Shown here piece after piece: positions 36,136 to 45,431 of a DNA stretch of 64,000 nucleotides (its first letter is position 1; every line of letters begins with the position of its first letter). Below the pieces are notes generated by a model that worked only from the letters and a program-made list of their open reading frames with translations, was not told where the DNA came from and did not search any database. Source of the stretch: Siminovitchia acidinfaciens (lineage in GTDB: Bacteria > Bacillota > Bacilli > Bacillales > Bacillaceae_C); assembly GCF_003605385.1 (NCBI RefSeq), contig NZ_QYTV02000013.1:549-64548 (forward strand), in the 5' to 3' direction. A program made the translations under genes and the position numbers.

Positions 36136-36539
36136 TAATAAATATTTCTTGCTTTTTCCGATCGCATATAAAAAATTAAACCCCTCTCAAAAGAGAAGGA
36201 GTTCGAATTTTTAAGAGTGGTTTCCTTTTTTAATATTTCGTTATTTTGTACCGTGTACTCTTTGCTTTGGATGAGTGTTGATATTACTTCATGCACACAC
36301 TGTGCTTTTTTGTTTTGTTCTTTTATATCACTTGTCGGGTGATAACACACCCCTAAAAATACCCCTTGAACACCTCAAAATTACTGAAGATGTTTGAAAA
36401 AAAATAAACCAGAAACAATAATCCAACCTATGTATTGTAGTAGACCAACATCAATGAAAGAGCTTCTGCCCTTTGTACGTTTCTAGTTTTTACTTGATAC
36501 AACTATTATCCCTTCATCAATTTTTTTCGTTTCTTCAAA

Positions 36540-36850
36540 AACAGTTGTTTTATCTCTTCGGGGCCCTGTATCGAGCATTTATCGCTTCTTGCTCAGAACA
36601 GACTACTGAGCTACATTTGTTGTCCTGTTGTAATGTGTACTTCCAGCAACATGATAAATTCCGCTTCGGCTTCCTTTAATTCAGGCTCCGAATCTGATTT
36701 AGGAGCGGGTGCCGGCTTTGCCTAAGCTTTCTTAGTAGTTTATGGCGCTTGGGTTGTCTTTTTTAGGTGTTGACGCTACAGCTTTATTTTTAGGCTCCTT
36801 AAATCCGTCTTCCTGTGCTTAGTTTTCGATGGACCATATCCTGATTTTTT
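36540..36850 (-). pseudogene. Decayed protein with a sunset-type C-terminal domain
   Basis: On the minus strand, shifted frames give a Lys/Ala/Pro-rich linker (KNKAVASTPKKDNPSA), GIYHVAGSTHYNRTTNVAQ and SEQEAINARYRAPKR. The YHVxG-x-x-Y-x-RT...SEQEAxxAGYRxxKR pattern is the small sunset domain found at the end of secreted nucleases and other surface proteins. Several stops and frameshifts are present. Confidence 0.55.
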
Positions 36851-36929
36851 TCTCGGTTAGCTATGCCTGCGTGAGTAGAGAGAAAGCTATTCAGATGCTA
36901 ATTGGTGCAATGAAAGGAGTGGAAGATTT

Positions 36930-37049
36930 ATGAGAGTTTCGCTAGAAGCTAAACGCAAATTTTGTATTGATCAGCTGCTTGAAAAAGGCTGGACCCATTC
37001 CAGGGACGGAGTACCAGTCCATGATTTGCCGTGCGAAGAATTAAGGTAA
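36930..37049 (+). CDS. Small protein, possibly a truncated FbpA-like or phage protein
   Basis: 39 residues: MRVSLEAKRKFCIDQLLEKG then WTHSRDGVPVHDLPCEELR, stop TAA. The frame continues past the stop as EVVLIEFRQIDTACKANAF to 37108, which looks like its natural C-terminus, so this may be a nonsense-truncated gene. AAAGGAGTGG precedes the ATG. The repeats and remnants around it suggest a decayed mobile region. Confidence 0.45.
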   Translation: MRVSLEAKRKFCIDQLLEKGWTHSRDGVPVHDLPCEELR

Positions 37050-37206
37050 GAAGTTGTACTGATAGAGTTCAGACAAATTGATACGGCATGTAAAGCGAAT
37101 GCTTTTTAAAAAACTACCGAAATATCCTTGTTAACAATAAACGTCATGGAAGTTTAATGGTGGAAATAGTTTTCGGAAGGTATTAAGAGAAGGAAACAGG
37201 ATATTA

Positions 37207-37231
37207 AAGAGCGCCTGGCGGTAGCGCTCTT
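37207..37231 (+). terminator. Hairpin without T tract
   Basis: AAGAGCGC (37207-37214) pairs with GCGCTCTT (37224-37231). No T run follows, so its role is unclear. Confidence 0.35.
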
Positions 37232-37300
37232 CAGGTGGTGAGGTGAGGTGAGTTAAAGGCTTAAATACCATTGGGGTGACAGTCTACGCATGTGGATGGA

Positions 37301-37432
37301 CTAGTAACGGACAAATGCTGTGCCGACAATAATTAACAGAATGAAAAGAACCACGATTAACGCGAAGGAGCTGCCCATTCCATAACCACCGCCGTAACCG
37401 TAGCCACCATAGCCACAACCGAAGCATCCCAT
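37301..37432 (-). CDS. YjcZ-family sporulation protein
   Basis: 43 residues: a Gly/Tyr/Cys-rich head ([18 protein letters not shown]) and a hydrophobic tail ([20 protein letters not shown]). This is the typical YjcZ/SscA-like small spore-associated membrane protein. AAAGGCGGTG lies before the ATG. Confidence 0.85.
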   Translation of the reverse strand: MGCFGCGYGGYGYGGGYGMGSSFALIVVLFILLIIVGTAFVRY

Positions 37433-37553
37433 ATGAATCACCGCCTTTCGAACAGTTAGTATAGTTTATTCAAGTTTCTTTATAACGAGCTAGTGATTAG
37501 CGGACAGGGAGTAAAATGGTTGCATTTATTAGATTTACCAGAGGAGAATTCTA

Positions 37554-37980
37554 ATGAGTCAAAGTATGTTGATACAGGAGTACAGGAATATTAGGGAAAA
37601 ACGCGGTCTATGTATTCTAATAAAAAGGTGGAGAATGCCGGCCATGTTTTTGACAGTGTCGCAGTATTACGAGCAATTGAAGTGGCTGGAAGCTAACAAG
37701 CAGATATTATTTTCCGGATCCAGCCCTGGTATCTTTTTCGGGAAGCCTTCGAAAAGGACGGCAAGACTCATAGGCAGATAGATTAATATACCTGATTTTG
37801 AATATGGCGGAAGCATTGAAGTGGTGGATGTGAAAGGAGTCCTTTTCCCGGTGTTCCGGTTTAAGCAGAAAATGTTTCACAAACAGTATCTGCATAAGCT
37901 GCCACTCTCTTATAACCGTTCCGATCAAAAACAAGCCCACAAATTACTGGAAATATCTTCACAAATAATTAAAATCATAT
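37554..37980 (+). pseudogene. Decayed conserved hypothetical gene
   Basis: The first frame (from 37554) gives YYEQLKWLEANKQILFSGSS and stops at 37781; the reading is continued in other frames as FEKDGKTHRQI and INIPDFEYGGSIEVVDVKGV, then LFPVFRFKQKMFHKQYLHKL. At least two frameshifts. Family not recognised. Confidence 0.5.
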
Positions 37981-38096
37981 TTCTTTTTTTATAATATAGC
38001 CACACACTCATTAAGATGAGATAAATATGCAGTTTTCTATTTATCACACTGTTATAATTGGCTCGGAATCAAGCTGAAGATCTGGAGGTTTTATGT

Positions 38097-38330
38097 ATGA
38101 AGTTAAAATGGAAGCAGATTGTGCCGATCACTTCCATTCTACTGCTTGCGGCGTGCACATCTGTACAGGAATTTGCCATAAGTGAAAACACGTCTGACAC
38201 TCAAAAGAAAATAATCAAAGTAAACCAAAACATTGAGGAGCATCCTGCCTGGAATGAAAGCCCGGCTGAACCAGTGATTGGGGAGGATGCTGTAGAAGTG
38301 CTGCCTCCCACTAAAAAGGGTGACCAATAA
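38097..38330 (+). CDS. Small lipoprotein
   Basis: 77 residues. A lipoprotein signal with lipobox LLAAC (Cys near residue 19), then a short acidic tail with no domain. GGAGG lies nine bases before ATG 38097; the longer frame from 38058 has no ribosome site. It directly precedes the germinant receptor operon but has its own terminator. Confidence 0.65.
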   Translation: MKLKWKQIVPITSILLLAACTSVQEFAISENTSDTQKKIIKVNQNIEEHPAWNESPAEPVIGEDAVEVLPPTKKGDQ

Positions 38331-38340
38331 GCTTCTATCT

Positions 38341-38373
38341 AAAGAGTCCATTGAAAAGAATGGGCTCTTTTTT
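38341..38373 (+). terminator. Intrinsic terminator
   Basis: AAAGAGTCCATT (38341-38352) pairs with AATGGGCTCTTT (38359-38370), one wobble, then TTT. Confidence 0.8.
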
Positions 38374-38395
38374 GCTTTACAAGGAAGTCCGACTT

Positions 38396-38426
38396 TGAAT
38401 AGGACAGGCAAATACTGTAAATACTT
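38396..38426 (+). promoter_or_regulatory. Candidate sigma-G promoter of the germinant receptor operon
   Basis: TGAATA (38396-38401), 18-bp spacer, AATACTT (38420-38426), against the forespore consensus TGAATA and CATACTA. Forespore expression is expected for receptor genes. Confidence 0.5.
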
Positions 38427-38462
38427 GTAGCAATATTACAGGAGACGAGTTGAGCAATACGA

Positions 38463-39980
38463 ATGTCTTTTTTTAAAAAATATAACGGAAAGCCGTTAAA
38501 AACCATGGGCAATCAGGAGAAAGAAGTTAAACCGCTGTTCCCATTGATTGAAGATAATATTGATTACATATGCAAAGCTTTCTACAATACGGATGATTTG
38601 AAAATGCGTCAAGTGACTTTCCGCGGAAAGCAGGGAAAGCTTATATATCTGGATACGATAGCTGATACAAAGGAAATTCAAAGGAGCTTTCTGATTCCAT
38701 TATCAGAAGCCGGGGAGAGCCAAAGTATCGAGGAACTAATTACAAGTGTGGAGCTTCATATATCAGCCAGTTTAAAAGAGGCCGTATCCCAGATGTTATC
38801 AGGTTGTTGTGCACTTTTCTTCGAGGGCGGTACCGAGATTTATTTGTTCAACACACTTCAAGTGAATGTCCGGACTCCGGATGAACCCGAAAACGAAAAA
38901 GTGGTCCGCGGGTCACATGAAGGATTTGTAGAAAAATTAAATGTAAATTTGAATCTGGTCAGGGAACGTATTAAAAACCGTCAACTGACGATTAGATATT
39001 TCGAACTGGGATGGGAGTCAAAAACAAACCTGGCAGTAATTTACATAAGTGATCTGGCTGATCCATCATTGGTGGAAGAGGTCCAAAAGAGAATAGAATC
39101 TATCTCTACCGATATGGTTTTCAGCCCCGGTTATATCGAGGAATGTCTTGAGGACAGTCCATTTTCACCGTTTCCGCAAATATTGTTTACGGAGAGGCCT
39201 GACCGGCTGGAGGCTCATCTAATGGAGGGAAGGATAGCTGTCATGAGTGAGGGGACCTCAGACGTATCCATAGTTCCAGTCTCATTTTTTGCCTTTTTCC
39301 AGACTCCGGATGATTTTAATATCAGATTTTACGCCGGTTCAGTTTTCCGTCTGCTGAGACTGTTCAGCTTCTGGGGAGCTTTGACACTTCCGCCGATTTA
39401 CATTGCAGTCGTCGGGTTTCATTATGAGATCATTCCGCAGGACGTCGTTACTATCGTAAAAAGTTCCATCGAAAACATTCCGTTTCCGCCATTGATTGAA
39501 GCGATTGTCATGGCCATCACGATTGAATTGATCCGTGAAGCGGGTATAAGGCTTCCGACACCGATCGGTCAGACGATTGGCATTGTTGGGGGTCTCATAA
39601 TAGGTGATGCAGTGGTTAACGCAGGAATAGTGTCAAATGTGATGATCATTGTCATCGCGCTTACGGCAATCATGTCTTTTACAATCCCTTCTTATGAAAT
39701 GGGCAACACCATTAGGATATTGTCGCTTCCTATTATGATTGGAGCTGCAACTCTTGGATTCGTGGGCATTGTTTTTTCACTGATGATCATTATTATGCAT
39801 ATGTGCAAACTCGAATCTTTTGGATCACCATACTTATCGCCTGTTGCACCAGTGCATTTCAAAGATTTGAAGGACTCGTTTGTCCGCTTTCCGGTCTGGC
39901 TGCTGAATAGCCGTCCGAAAAATGCACAGGCTCAAAATACTCTTAAACAAAAGGCATCAAGGGAATGGAAAAAAGAATGA
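38463..39980 (+). CDS. Spore germinant receptor subunit A (GerA family)
   Basis: 505 residues. Soluble N-terminal part (about 1-270) with DAD-free GerA features such as FFEGGTEIYLFNT and EASLMEGRIAV-like EAHLMEGRIAV near 258, then membrane helices with the conserved HYEIIPQDVVTIVKSSIENI-type loop and RLPTPIGQTIGIVGGLIIGD near 363-382. It sits in the spore inner membrane and senses nutrients with subunits B and C. The order A-B-C is that of gerA/gerB operons rather than gerK. Overlaps subunit B by 16 bases. Confidence 0.92.
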   Translation: MSFFKKYNGKPLKTMGNQEKEVKPLFPLIEDNIDYICKAFYNTDDLKMRQVTFRGKQGKLIYLDTIADTKEIQRSFLIPLSEAGESQSIEELITSVELHISASLKEAVSQMLSGCCALFFEGGTEIYLFNTLQVNVRTPDEPENEKVVRGSHEGFVEKLNVNLNLVRERIKNRQLTIRYFELGWESKTNLAVIYISDLADPSLVEEVQKRIESISTDMVFSPGYIEECLEDSPFSPFPQILFTERPDRLEAHLMEGRIAVMSEGTSDVSIVPVSFFAFFQTPDDFNIRFYAGSVFRLLRLFSFWGALTLPPIYIAVVGFHYEIIPQDVVTIVKSSIENIPFPPLIEAIVMAITIELIREAGIRLPTPIGQTIGIVGGLIIGDAVVNAGIVSNVMIIVIALTAIMSFTIPSYEMGNTIRILSLPIMIGAATLGFVGIVFSLMIIIMHMCKLESFGSPYLSPVAPVHFKDLKDSFVRFPVWLLNSRPKNAQAQNTLKQKASREWKKE

Positions 39981-41071
39981 TTAGTAAAAAACAGATTACG
40001 CAATTTCAATTGATATTTTTGCTAATCCACGCCCAGGTGGGGGTAGGAGTCATATCCATGCCATTTGATGTTTTTTTGATAGCGGATGGGGACAGCTGGA
40101 TATCTGTTTTTCTCACCGGAATTATTCTTCAGGGCATGGTTTTTCTAATCTGGGCATTGATGGCCCGTTTTCCATCAACGAATTTATATGGAATCATCCA
40201 AGCTTTATTTGGTAAAATTCTTGGTAAAGCAATCATCATTCTGTATTGCATTTACTTTATCTCAATCGGAAGCCTGGTTCTGGCAAAGTTTGGCTATATT
40301 ATCAAGGTTTGGATGCTGCCTTTGACTCCAACATGGCTAACCTTGCTGCTTATGACCTTTACAGCCTACTATATTGTCAAAGACAACCTTCAACTTATGG
40401 TTCGTTTCTTTGTTCTGTCATCGGTTGTGATTGTAGTGTTTATCGGCCTATCCGCCTATGCATTAAAAGATGCAAATATCACATATATATTGCCAGTTGG
40501 TGAAAAAGGGCTTGTTCCGATTTTAAAAGGAATAAAGCCCAGTATTTATTCTTTCCAAGGATTCGAGTTATTGTTACTCGTTTACCCTTTTGTGCAAGGT
40601 GAAAAAAATGGAGTCCTGAAAGCAGCCACGATTGCAAATGTTTTTGTCACCCTGTTCTATTCCTTCCTTGTTTTAACAAGTCTCCTTTTTTTTAGTCCGA
40701 AAGAATTAAAGTTGGTCCCTGAGCCTGTTTTTTATTTAATCAAATCCTTCTCTTTTAAAATGGTTGAAAGGCCGGACTTACTCTTTACCTCCATGTGGAT
40801 TGTTTTAGTGGCAACGACCTTCGTAAATTTGGTATACGGGATATCGTTAGGTTTTTCACATGTCATGAACGTTAAAGAAATAAAATATTTTTCCTTAATT
40901 GCGGCAAGCACCTGCTTTCTAGTTGCTATCAATTTCCAGGGAAAGTATGAAATTGCTTCATTTTCTAAAGTCAACAATTATTTTGTCTACCCATTTGGCT
41001 TTGGATTACCGTTCCTGTTATTAGTGATTTCCATCCTATTCAAAAAGAAGGGGCAGGTGGAAAATGCATGA
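39965..41071 (+). CDS. Spore germinant receptor subunit B (GerB family, APC-like)
   Basis: 368 residues, about ten helices. It begins with QITQFQLIFLLIHAQVGVGV, the GerB/spore permease signature, and is distantly related to amino-acid permeases; it is thought to bind the germinant. Translationally coupled to subunit A by a 16-base overlap and to subunit C by ATGA-type overlap. Confidence 0.92.
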   Translation: MEKRMISKKQITQFQLIFLLIHAQVGVGVISMPFDVFLIADGDSWISVFLTGIILQGMVFLIWALMARFPSTNLYGIIQALFGKILGKAIIILYCIYFISIGSLVLAKFGYIIKVWMLPLTPTWLTLLLMTFTAYYIVKDNLQLMVRFFVLSSVVIVVFIGLSAYALKDANITYILPVGEKGLVPILKGIKPSIYSFQGFELLLLVYPFVQGEKNGVLKAATIANVFVTLFYSFLVLTSLLFFSPKELKLVPEPVFYLIKSFSFKMVERPDLLFTSMWIVLVATTFVNLVYGISLGFSHVMNVKEIKYFSLIAASTCFLVAINFQGKYEIASFSKVNNYFVYPFGFGLPFLLLVISILFKKKGQVENA

Positions 41072-42198
41072 ACCATCGAGCGGTTCTAATCTGGGCATCT
41101 AGCATGTCAATCATTCTTTGCGGATGCTGGGACCAGCGTTTATTAAAAGATCACACACTTGTTCTGACAGTAGGATATGACCAGACTGATGATGAGAAAA
41201 TCTTAAATACAGTTTCCTATCCAGTCAATAAAGCTGGAATACAGCAAAATGGAGTTTCCAATGAAAGTAGTAAAGTGATTTCTTCACAGGGCGAAACAGT
41301 CCGGGATGCAGAGGTTCATATGGATAAAATCATTCCAGAAAAATTTGATATGTCAAAGGCCAAGGTTATTTTGTTTGGTGAAGAATTGGCGGCGCATGGC
41401 GTTTTTCCTGTTTTGGACTCTACTTATCGAGATTTAAGAGGACCTTTGAATGCAAAAGTGGCGATTGTAGACGGAAAAGCAAAAGATGCCTTAAATTTCA
41501 AGGAAGAAGATTCAATTTTGATCAGTCAGTTTTTTGCTGAGCTTCTTCGCAGTGCTGAGCGGGGGGGAATCACAAAAAATGAAAATGTCCAGGCAATATG
41601 CCCGATCATTTTATCGGAAGGCAAGGATGTGGTTTTACCTTATATCGGATTAAGCGATCAAAAGGAAGAGGCAGTGAAGGTGGAAGGCCTGGCTTTGTTC
41701 AATGATGATAAATTCACAGGCCGGCTTGGACTTCAAGAATCGGGTATGCTATTGATTTTACAGGACAACAGGACCAAAGCCCTGTCATTGAATTTAAATG
41801 TCAACGATCATGAAAAAAACAATGAAAAGAAATTTGTCAATGTAGTTGTCCGTAAAATAAAAAGAAAGATCAAAATCAATACGAATAATAATCAAATCCG
41901 GGCTAAGATAAAAATAAACCTCAAGCTAGATATTGATGAGTATGCGTCAAACAAGTTGAGCAGTGAAAAAGAAGTTAAGGTCTTATCAAAAAAAGTGGAA
42001 AAGGCCCTGAATGAGCTCGCAAAGGAGACATTAAATAAAATGCAGGAAGCCAACAGTGATGCATTGGGACTTGGTGAAAGAGTGAAAGCCTATCACCATC
42101 CTGTATGGAAAAAGATAGATTGGAATAAGGCTTATCCAGAGATTCCAATTGAAACAACATTTAATGTTGAAATTGTTCAGCACGGGATCATAAATTGA
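41068..42198 (+). CDS. Spore germinant receptor subunit C lipoprotein (GerC family)
   Basis: 376 residues. A lipoprotein signal (lipobox ILCGC, Cys near residue 20) is followed by WDQRLLKDHTLVLTVGYD, the GerC family start. The three-domain body ends in the C-terminal helical Ger(x)C domain (LNKMQEANSDALGLGERVKA). Lipidated by Lgt and held at the outer face of the spore inner membrane. Starts four bases before the end of subunit B. Confidence 0.92.
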   Translation: MNHRAVLIWASSMSIILCGCWDQRLLKDHTLVLTVGYDQTDDEKILNTVSYPVNKAGIQQNGVSNESSKVISSQGETVRDAEVHMDKIIPEKFDMSKAKVILFGEELAAHGVFPVLDSTYRDLRGPLNAKVAIVDGKAKDALNFKEEDSILISQFFAELLRSAERGGITKNENVQAICPIILSEGKDVVLPYIGLSDQKEEAVKVEGLALFNDDKFTGRLGLQESGMLLILQDNRTKALSLNLNVNDHEKNNEKKFVNVVVRKIKRKIKINTNNNQIRAKIKINLKLDIDEYASNKLSSEKEVKVLSKKVEKALNELAKETLNKMQEANSDALGLGERVKAYHHPVWKKIDWNKAYPEIPIETTFNVEIVQHGIIN

Positions 42199-42304
42199 TG
42201 AACCATCCGACAGTTCCCAAGTTCTATAACTCAAGGGGGTTGAACCATTCAAGGCAAATGATTAAATAGATAAAGTAGGGCTGACCACGCAAATCCTGCA
42301 ATTT

Positions 42305-42660
42305 TTAGCAGTATAGAAAGGAACTGTATGTGTGAAGCAAAAAGAGTGAGTTAGCTGATAAAGGCACTCCCTTCTTGGTGAAATCATCCTCTTCAATAAT
42401 GCTGGTAAAATCAAATTTTATAAATGGATAATTGCCCGAACAAGCTTTAAAACGCTCGTAAAGGGCATAAACAGGATACAGAACACAAATGGAAATAATG
42501 AGAGATGGTATTTTTTCGACAATAGGAAGAGCTGGATTAAAAAGCTTTGTACTAGCTCTGTTAAATAAATGAACAGAGGGACCATCAACGCTAATACCAA
42601 AAGAAATATTGGCATGACCAGTGTTTCTTTCAGCTTGGCCCTGTAATGGGTGCACTTCAT
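42305..42660 (-). other. Stretch with weak coding look on the minus strand
   Basis: Two overlapping minus-strand frames. One gives two hydrophobic segments (MPIFLLVLALMVPLFIYLTE and LFPFVFCILFMPF); the other ends NYPFIKFDFTSIIEEDDF. They could be a frameshifted membrane protein gene, but no ribosome site or family is recognisable. The rest of 42199-43018 shows nothing. Confidence 0.25.
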
Positions 42661-43060
42661 TGTAAGTGGCGTACAGAAAGCCTTAAAGTCAGCGAGCGTA
42701 ATCGGAATATCACTTTGAGGACAGGGAACAGTGGTTTTTATTGGCGAATTTCCTAAATTAATATTGGCTTTTAAATTATAGAAAGTTCACAGGAAAAAAT
42801 AACTTGGTAAATATTTAGTAGCCTAAGGAAATCCGTTTTTGATATAATTCTGATGGGCGGTATCACAACTGAACTGCACCTTCGCAAAAGAGTTTTGAAG
42901 AAATATATCTGCCCAGATCCTTTTTCGGACGGGGACAGAAGGATGAACTGAACATTAATTTGAAATTAAGATCCTTCTGCCATTTTGCGGGGATTCATTT
43001 TTATTTGAGAATCCGAATATGGGTGAGTTTTTAGAAAGAAAACCAGCAGGAGGAAACAGC

Positions 43061-43444
43061 ATGTACAGAACAATGATGAATGGAAAAATCCACCGGGCCC
43101 GCGTGACTGAGGCTAATTTAAATTACGTCGGCAGCATTACGATCGACGCGGACATATTGGATGAAGTAGGGATGACTGCCAATGAAAAAGTCCAGATCGT
43201 TAACAATAATAATGGTGCACGGCTTGAGACATATATCATCCCGGGTGAAAGGGGAAGCGGCATTATCTGCCTGAACGGGGCAGCTGCCCGCCTTGTGCAG
43301 GAAGGAGATATTGTTATCATTATTTCCTATGTACTTATCCCGGAAGAAAAAGTCGCTTCACATCAGCCAAAAGTGGCCATTATGGATGAAAATAATCGCA
43401 TCAAAGAAATCCTGCCGGCTGAACCGGCGAATACGGTTTTATGA
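43061..43444 (+). CDS. panD: Aspartate 1-decarboxylase
   Basis: 127 residues from ATG 43061, exactly the Bacillus PanD length; AGGAGG is eight bases upstream. Makes beta-alanine from aspartate for pantothenate. The self-cleavage site Gly24-Ser25 (NYVGSITID) creates the pyruvoyl group; [20 protein letters not shown] contains catalytic Arg and Tyr. panB and panC, usually adjacent, are not in this window, so it stands alone between accessory genes. Confidence 0.96.
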   Translation: MYRTMMNGKIHRARVTEANLNYVGSITIDADILDEVGMTANEKVQIVNNNNGARLETYIIPGERGSGIICLNGAAARLVQEGDIVIIISYVLIPEEKVASHQPKVAIMDENNRIKEILPAEPANTVL

Positions 43445-43464
43445 TTAGCATAGCAATAATGCAT

Positions 43465-43494
43465 AAGCATGTTTTGGTGAAAACATGCTTTTTT
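43465..43494 (+). terminator. Intrinsic terminator of panD
   Basis: AAGCATGTTTT (43465-43475) pairs perfectly with AAAACATGCTT (43480-43490), then TTTT. The stretch 43495-43890 shows no gene. Confidence 0.9.
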
Positions 43495-43897
43495 ATATAT
43501 TAATAAAAGTTGTGTAGAAATCATGGCTTCTTTAACAACTCTTTGTAATGCATTTAGCTGCCTCTCTTGGCAGCCACAACACGATCCTTCTCATGGAGAA
43601 AAAAGCTAATAGAATAGGTATTTAGGCGATAAAAATACAGGAACCTGAAATAATCCAGCATCTTTTATCAATTCTATTTTAAGGAAGGCTCGAAATAGTA
43701 TGCCCAGTGATTATAAAAGACTCCCCTTATAAATGGTGGCTCAATTATTTTCAGGATTTCAAATGACTTTTTCGATTGGCTGAATTTCATACTTCATAGT
43801 AATCCGCTTGGTATAACCCTTTTTTCCATATTTTTCTGGCTTTTAAACAAATAAAATAGTTTAATAGAGATAAGATAATATTAAAGGGGATGTACAT

Positions 43898-44344
43898 ATG
43901 GATCTGTCTTATAATCAAGTACTGGTTGCTGTTGATGGTTCTGAACCTGCAGAGTGGGCCTTTAGAAAAGGAATTGAAGTAGCAAAAAGGAATGACGCCA
44001 CGTTGAACCTCGTTCATGTTGTTGATACGAGCCACTATCGTGGAATCGAATTGTACGATGTGAATTTTACGAAAAAGGCTATCAAGCATGCCGAGGAGCT
44101 TTTAGATGGCTACGTTCAAAAAGCGAAGGAACATGGTCTTGATAAAGTTGGCACGCTTGTTGAAGAAGGTTCAGCAAAAACGGTAATCACAAAGCATGCT
44201 GCCAAAAAAGTCAATGCGGACCTAATTATTTGTGGGGCGACAGGAATCAATGCCGTGGAAAGAATGTTCCTTGGAAGTGTATCCGAACATATTACACGTC
44301 ATGCCGAGTGCGATGTTCTTGTCGTAAGAACCGAAAAAGAGTAA
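43898..44344 (+). CDS. Universal stress protein (UspA family)
   Basis: 148 residues. QVLVAVDGSEPAEWAFRKGI at the N-terminus and the ATP-binding motif GATGINAVERMFLGSVSEHI near 111-130 (G-2x-G-9x-G-S) are complete, so it is the ATP-binding type. AAAGGGG precedes the ATG. Expected to support survival of starvation or stress. Frames at 44230-44599 are shadows or chance. Confidence 0.93.
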   Translation: MDLSYNQVLVAVDGSEPAEWAFRKGIEVAKRNDATLNLVHVVDTSHYRGIELYDVNFTKKAIKHAEELLDGYVQKAKEHGLDKVGTLVEEGSAKTVITKHAAKKVNADLIICGATGINAVERMFLGSVSEHITRHAECDVLVVRTEKE

Positions 44345-44649
44345 AAATACAATTTCTAGATTTAAAACCATCTTTCAGTATTCAGCTAAGGTGGTTTGAG
44401 ATTTTTGTGGAAGGAATCTGCATTGGCGCTAAAGCCTGCAAAGTGTCTCTTCGCCTTACATCAATCGTTGGCTCCGGGCTCGATAATGGCCCTGACAGGT
44501 CTTTTCCGTCAAAAATGGTCATTGTGCGTTTTGCTTCCAATGTTTTGTTTGGGGAAATATGAAGTACTGCACCAGCATGAGGTAATAGCCTTCCGCTAAA
44601 ATATTACATGAATCGCCAAGGTATATTTTATTTTTTAGAAAATTTAGTA

Positions 44650-44678
44650 TTGACACTTAAATCGTCTGCATATATAAT
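44650..44678 (+). promoter_or_regulatory. Consensus sigma-A promoter of the xanthine dehydrogenase operon
   Basis: TTGACA (44650-44655), 17-bp spacer, TATAAT (44673-44678): both hexamers match consensus perfectly. A constitutive promoter of this strength makes sense if control is by the riboswitch downstream. A hairpin with a T run (about 44680-44716) lies between promoter and aptamer. 44345-44640 contains no gene. Confidence 0.85.
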
Positions 44679-44725
44679 AAAAGCCAAATATCAGGAACTA
44701 AATACCCAGGCTTTTTTATTAGCCA

Positions 44726-44791
44726 TTTTCGTATAACCCCGCTGTCGGTGTGGGGGTTTCTACAGGGAACCGTAAACCTTAGCTACGAAAA
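44726..44791 (+). promoter_or_regulatory. Purine-type riboswitch aptamer before the xanthine dehydrogenase operon
   Basis: P1 is a perfect 8-bp helix (TTTTCGTA 44726-44733 with TACGAAAA 44784-44791). J1/2 TAA, P2 CCCCGC/GTGGGG-like (44737-44742 with 44750-44755), J2/3 GTTTCTAC (44756-44763) and L3 ACCGTAAA (44769-44776) match the purine aptamer. The base before the P1 3' strand is C (44783), the guanine/hypoxanthine-type specificity residue. L2 (TGTCGGT) keeps two G able to kiss CC of L3 but shifted by one; P3 is short. It is therefore a variant, and the ligand should be treated as open. Confidence 0.82.
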
Positions 44792-44838
44792 GGCGCTTTC
44801 TCACTATTGAAGGCTCCTTTTTGTAGCTTTTTTATTTT
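44781..44838 (+). terminator. Riboswitch-controlled terminator, mutually exclusive with P1
   Basis: A 20-bp stem (44781-44800 with 44809-44828; one mismatch, two wobbles) ends in TTTTTTATTTT. Its left arm contains the whole 3' strand of aptamer helix P1 and the specificity C. Forming P1 with ligand removes the terminator, so the arrangement predicts that ligand turns the operon ON. Confidence 0.8.
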
Positions 44839-44942
44839 CTTCTTCCAGCTCTCACTTCATAGAAGGTTCCTCCCTAAAATCCCATACCTTTACATCCTGA
44901 AATAGAAAGTGGCTATACCAATTTTGTATGGAGGTCGATTTC

Positions 44943-45431
44943 TTGAAAACAATCAAACTCTTGGTCAATGGACAGGAAAAGTCTGTCAATTGCCCGCCCA
45001 GCATGCCTTTGTTAGACGTATTGCGAGATCAACTCCAGTTGACCGGTAGCAAGGAATGTTGCGGAAAGGGAGAATGCGGATCGTGTACTGTGCTTATCAA
45101 TGGCGAGGCTGTCTGTTCATGTCTGATGCTTACGGGACAAGTAGAGAATGAGAGCGTTGTCACTGTTGAGGGAATTGGACAGACAGTGAATATGGATCCC
45201 ATACAAGAGGCTTTCTACGACGAAGGCGCAACACAATGCGGCTACTGCACTCCAGGATTCATCGTCATGGCCAGATCCTTTTTGGACAGTATCAACCATG
45301 TTCCATCAGTTGATGAAGTCATGAAGGCATTGAGCGGAAACCTTTGCAGATGTACAGGTTATACGAAAATCATCAAAGCTGTCCAAACGGCAGCCCAAAA
45401 AAAGCAGAAGCCGAAGGGAATTCCTAATTGA
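44943..45431 (+). CDS. pucE: Xanthine dehydrogenase, 2Fe-2S subunit
   Basis: 162 residues. A plant-type 2Fe-2S domain (CCGKGECGSCTVLINGEAVC) and a second, alpha-helical 2Fe-2S domain (CGYCTPGFI and NLCRCTGY). It relays electrons from molybdopterin to FAD. TTG 44943 is chosen because GGAGGT lies seven bases upstream; ATG 44928 contains that site. First gene after the riboswitch; overlaps the next gene (TTGA). Confidence 0.93.
   Translation: MKTIKLLVNGQEKSVNCPPSMPLLDVLRDQLQLTGSKECCGKGECGSCTVLINGEAVCSCLMLTGQVENESVVTVEGIGQTVNMDPIQEAFYDEGATQCGYCTPGFIVMARSFLDSINHVPSVDEVMKALSGNLCRCTGYTKIIKAVQTAAQKKQKPKGIPN

Noticed and set aside
44230-44599. Two plus-strand frames overlapping the end of the universal stress protein gene
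   Set aside because: The first is out of frame with the UspA family motif region, neither has a ribosome site, and the products look random.
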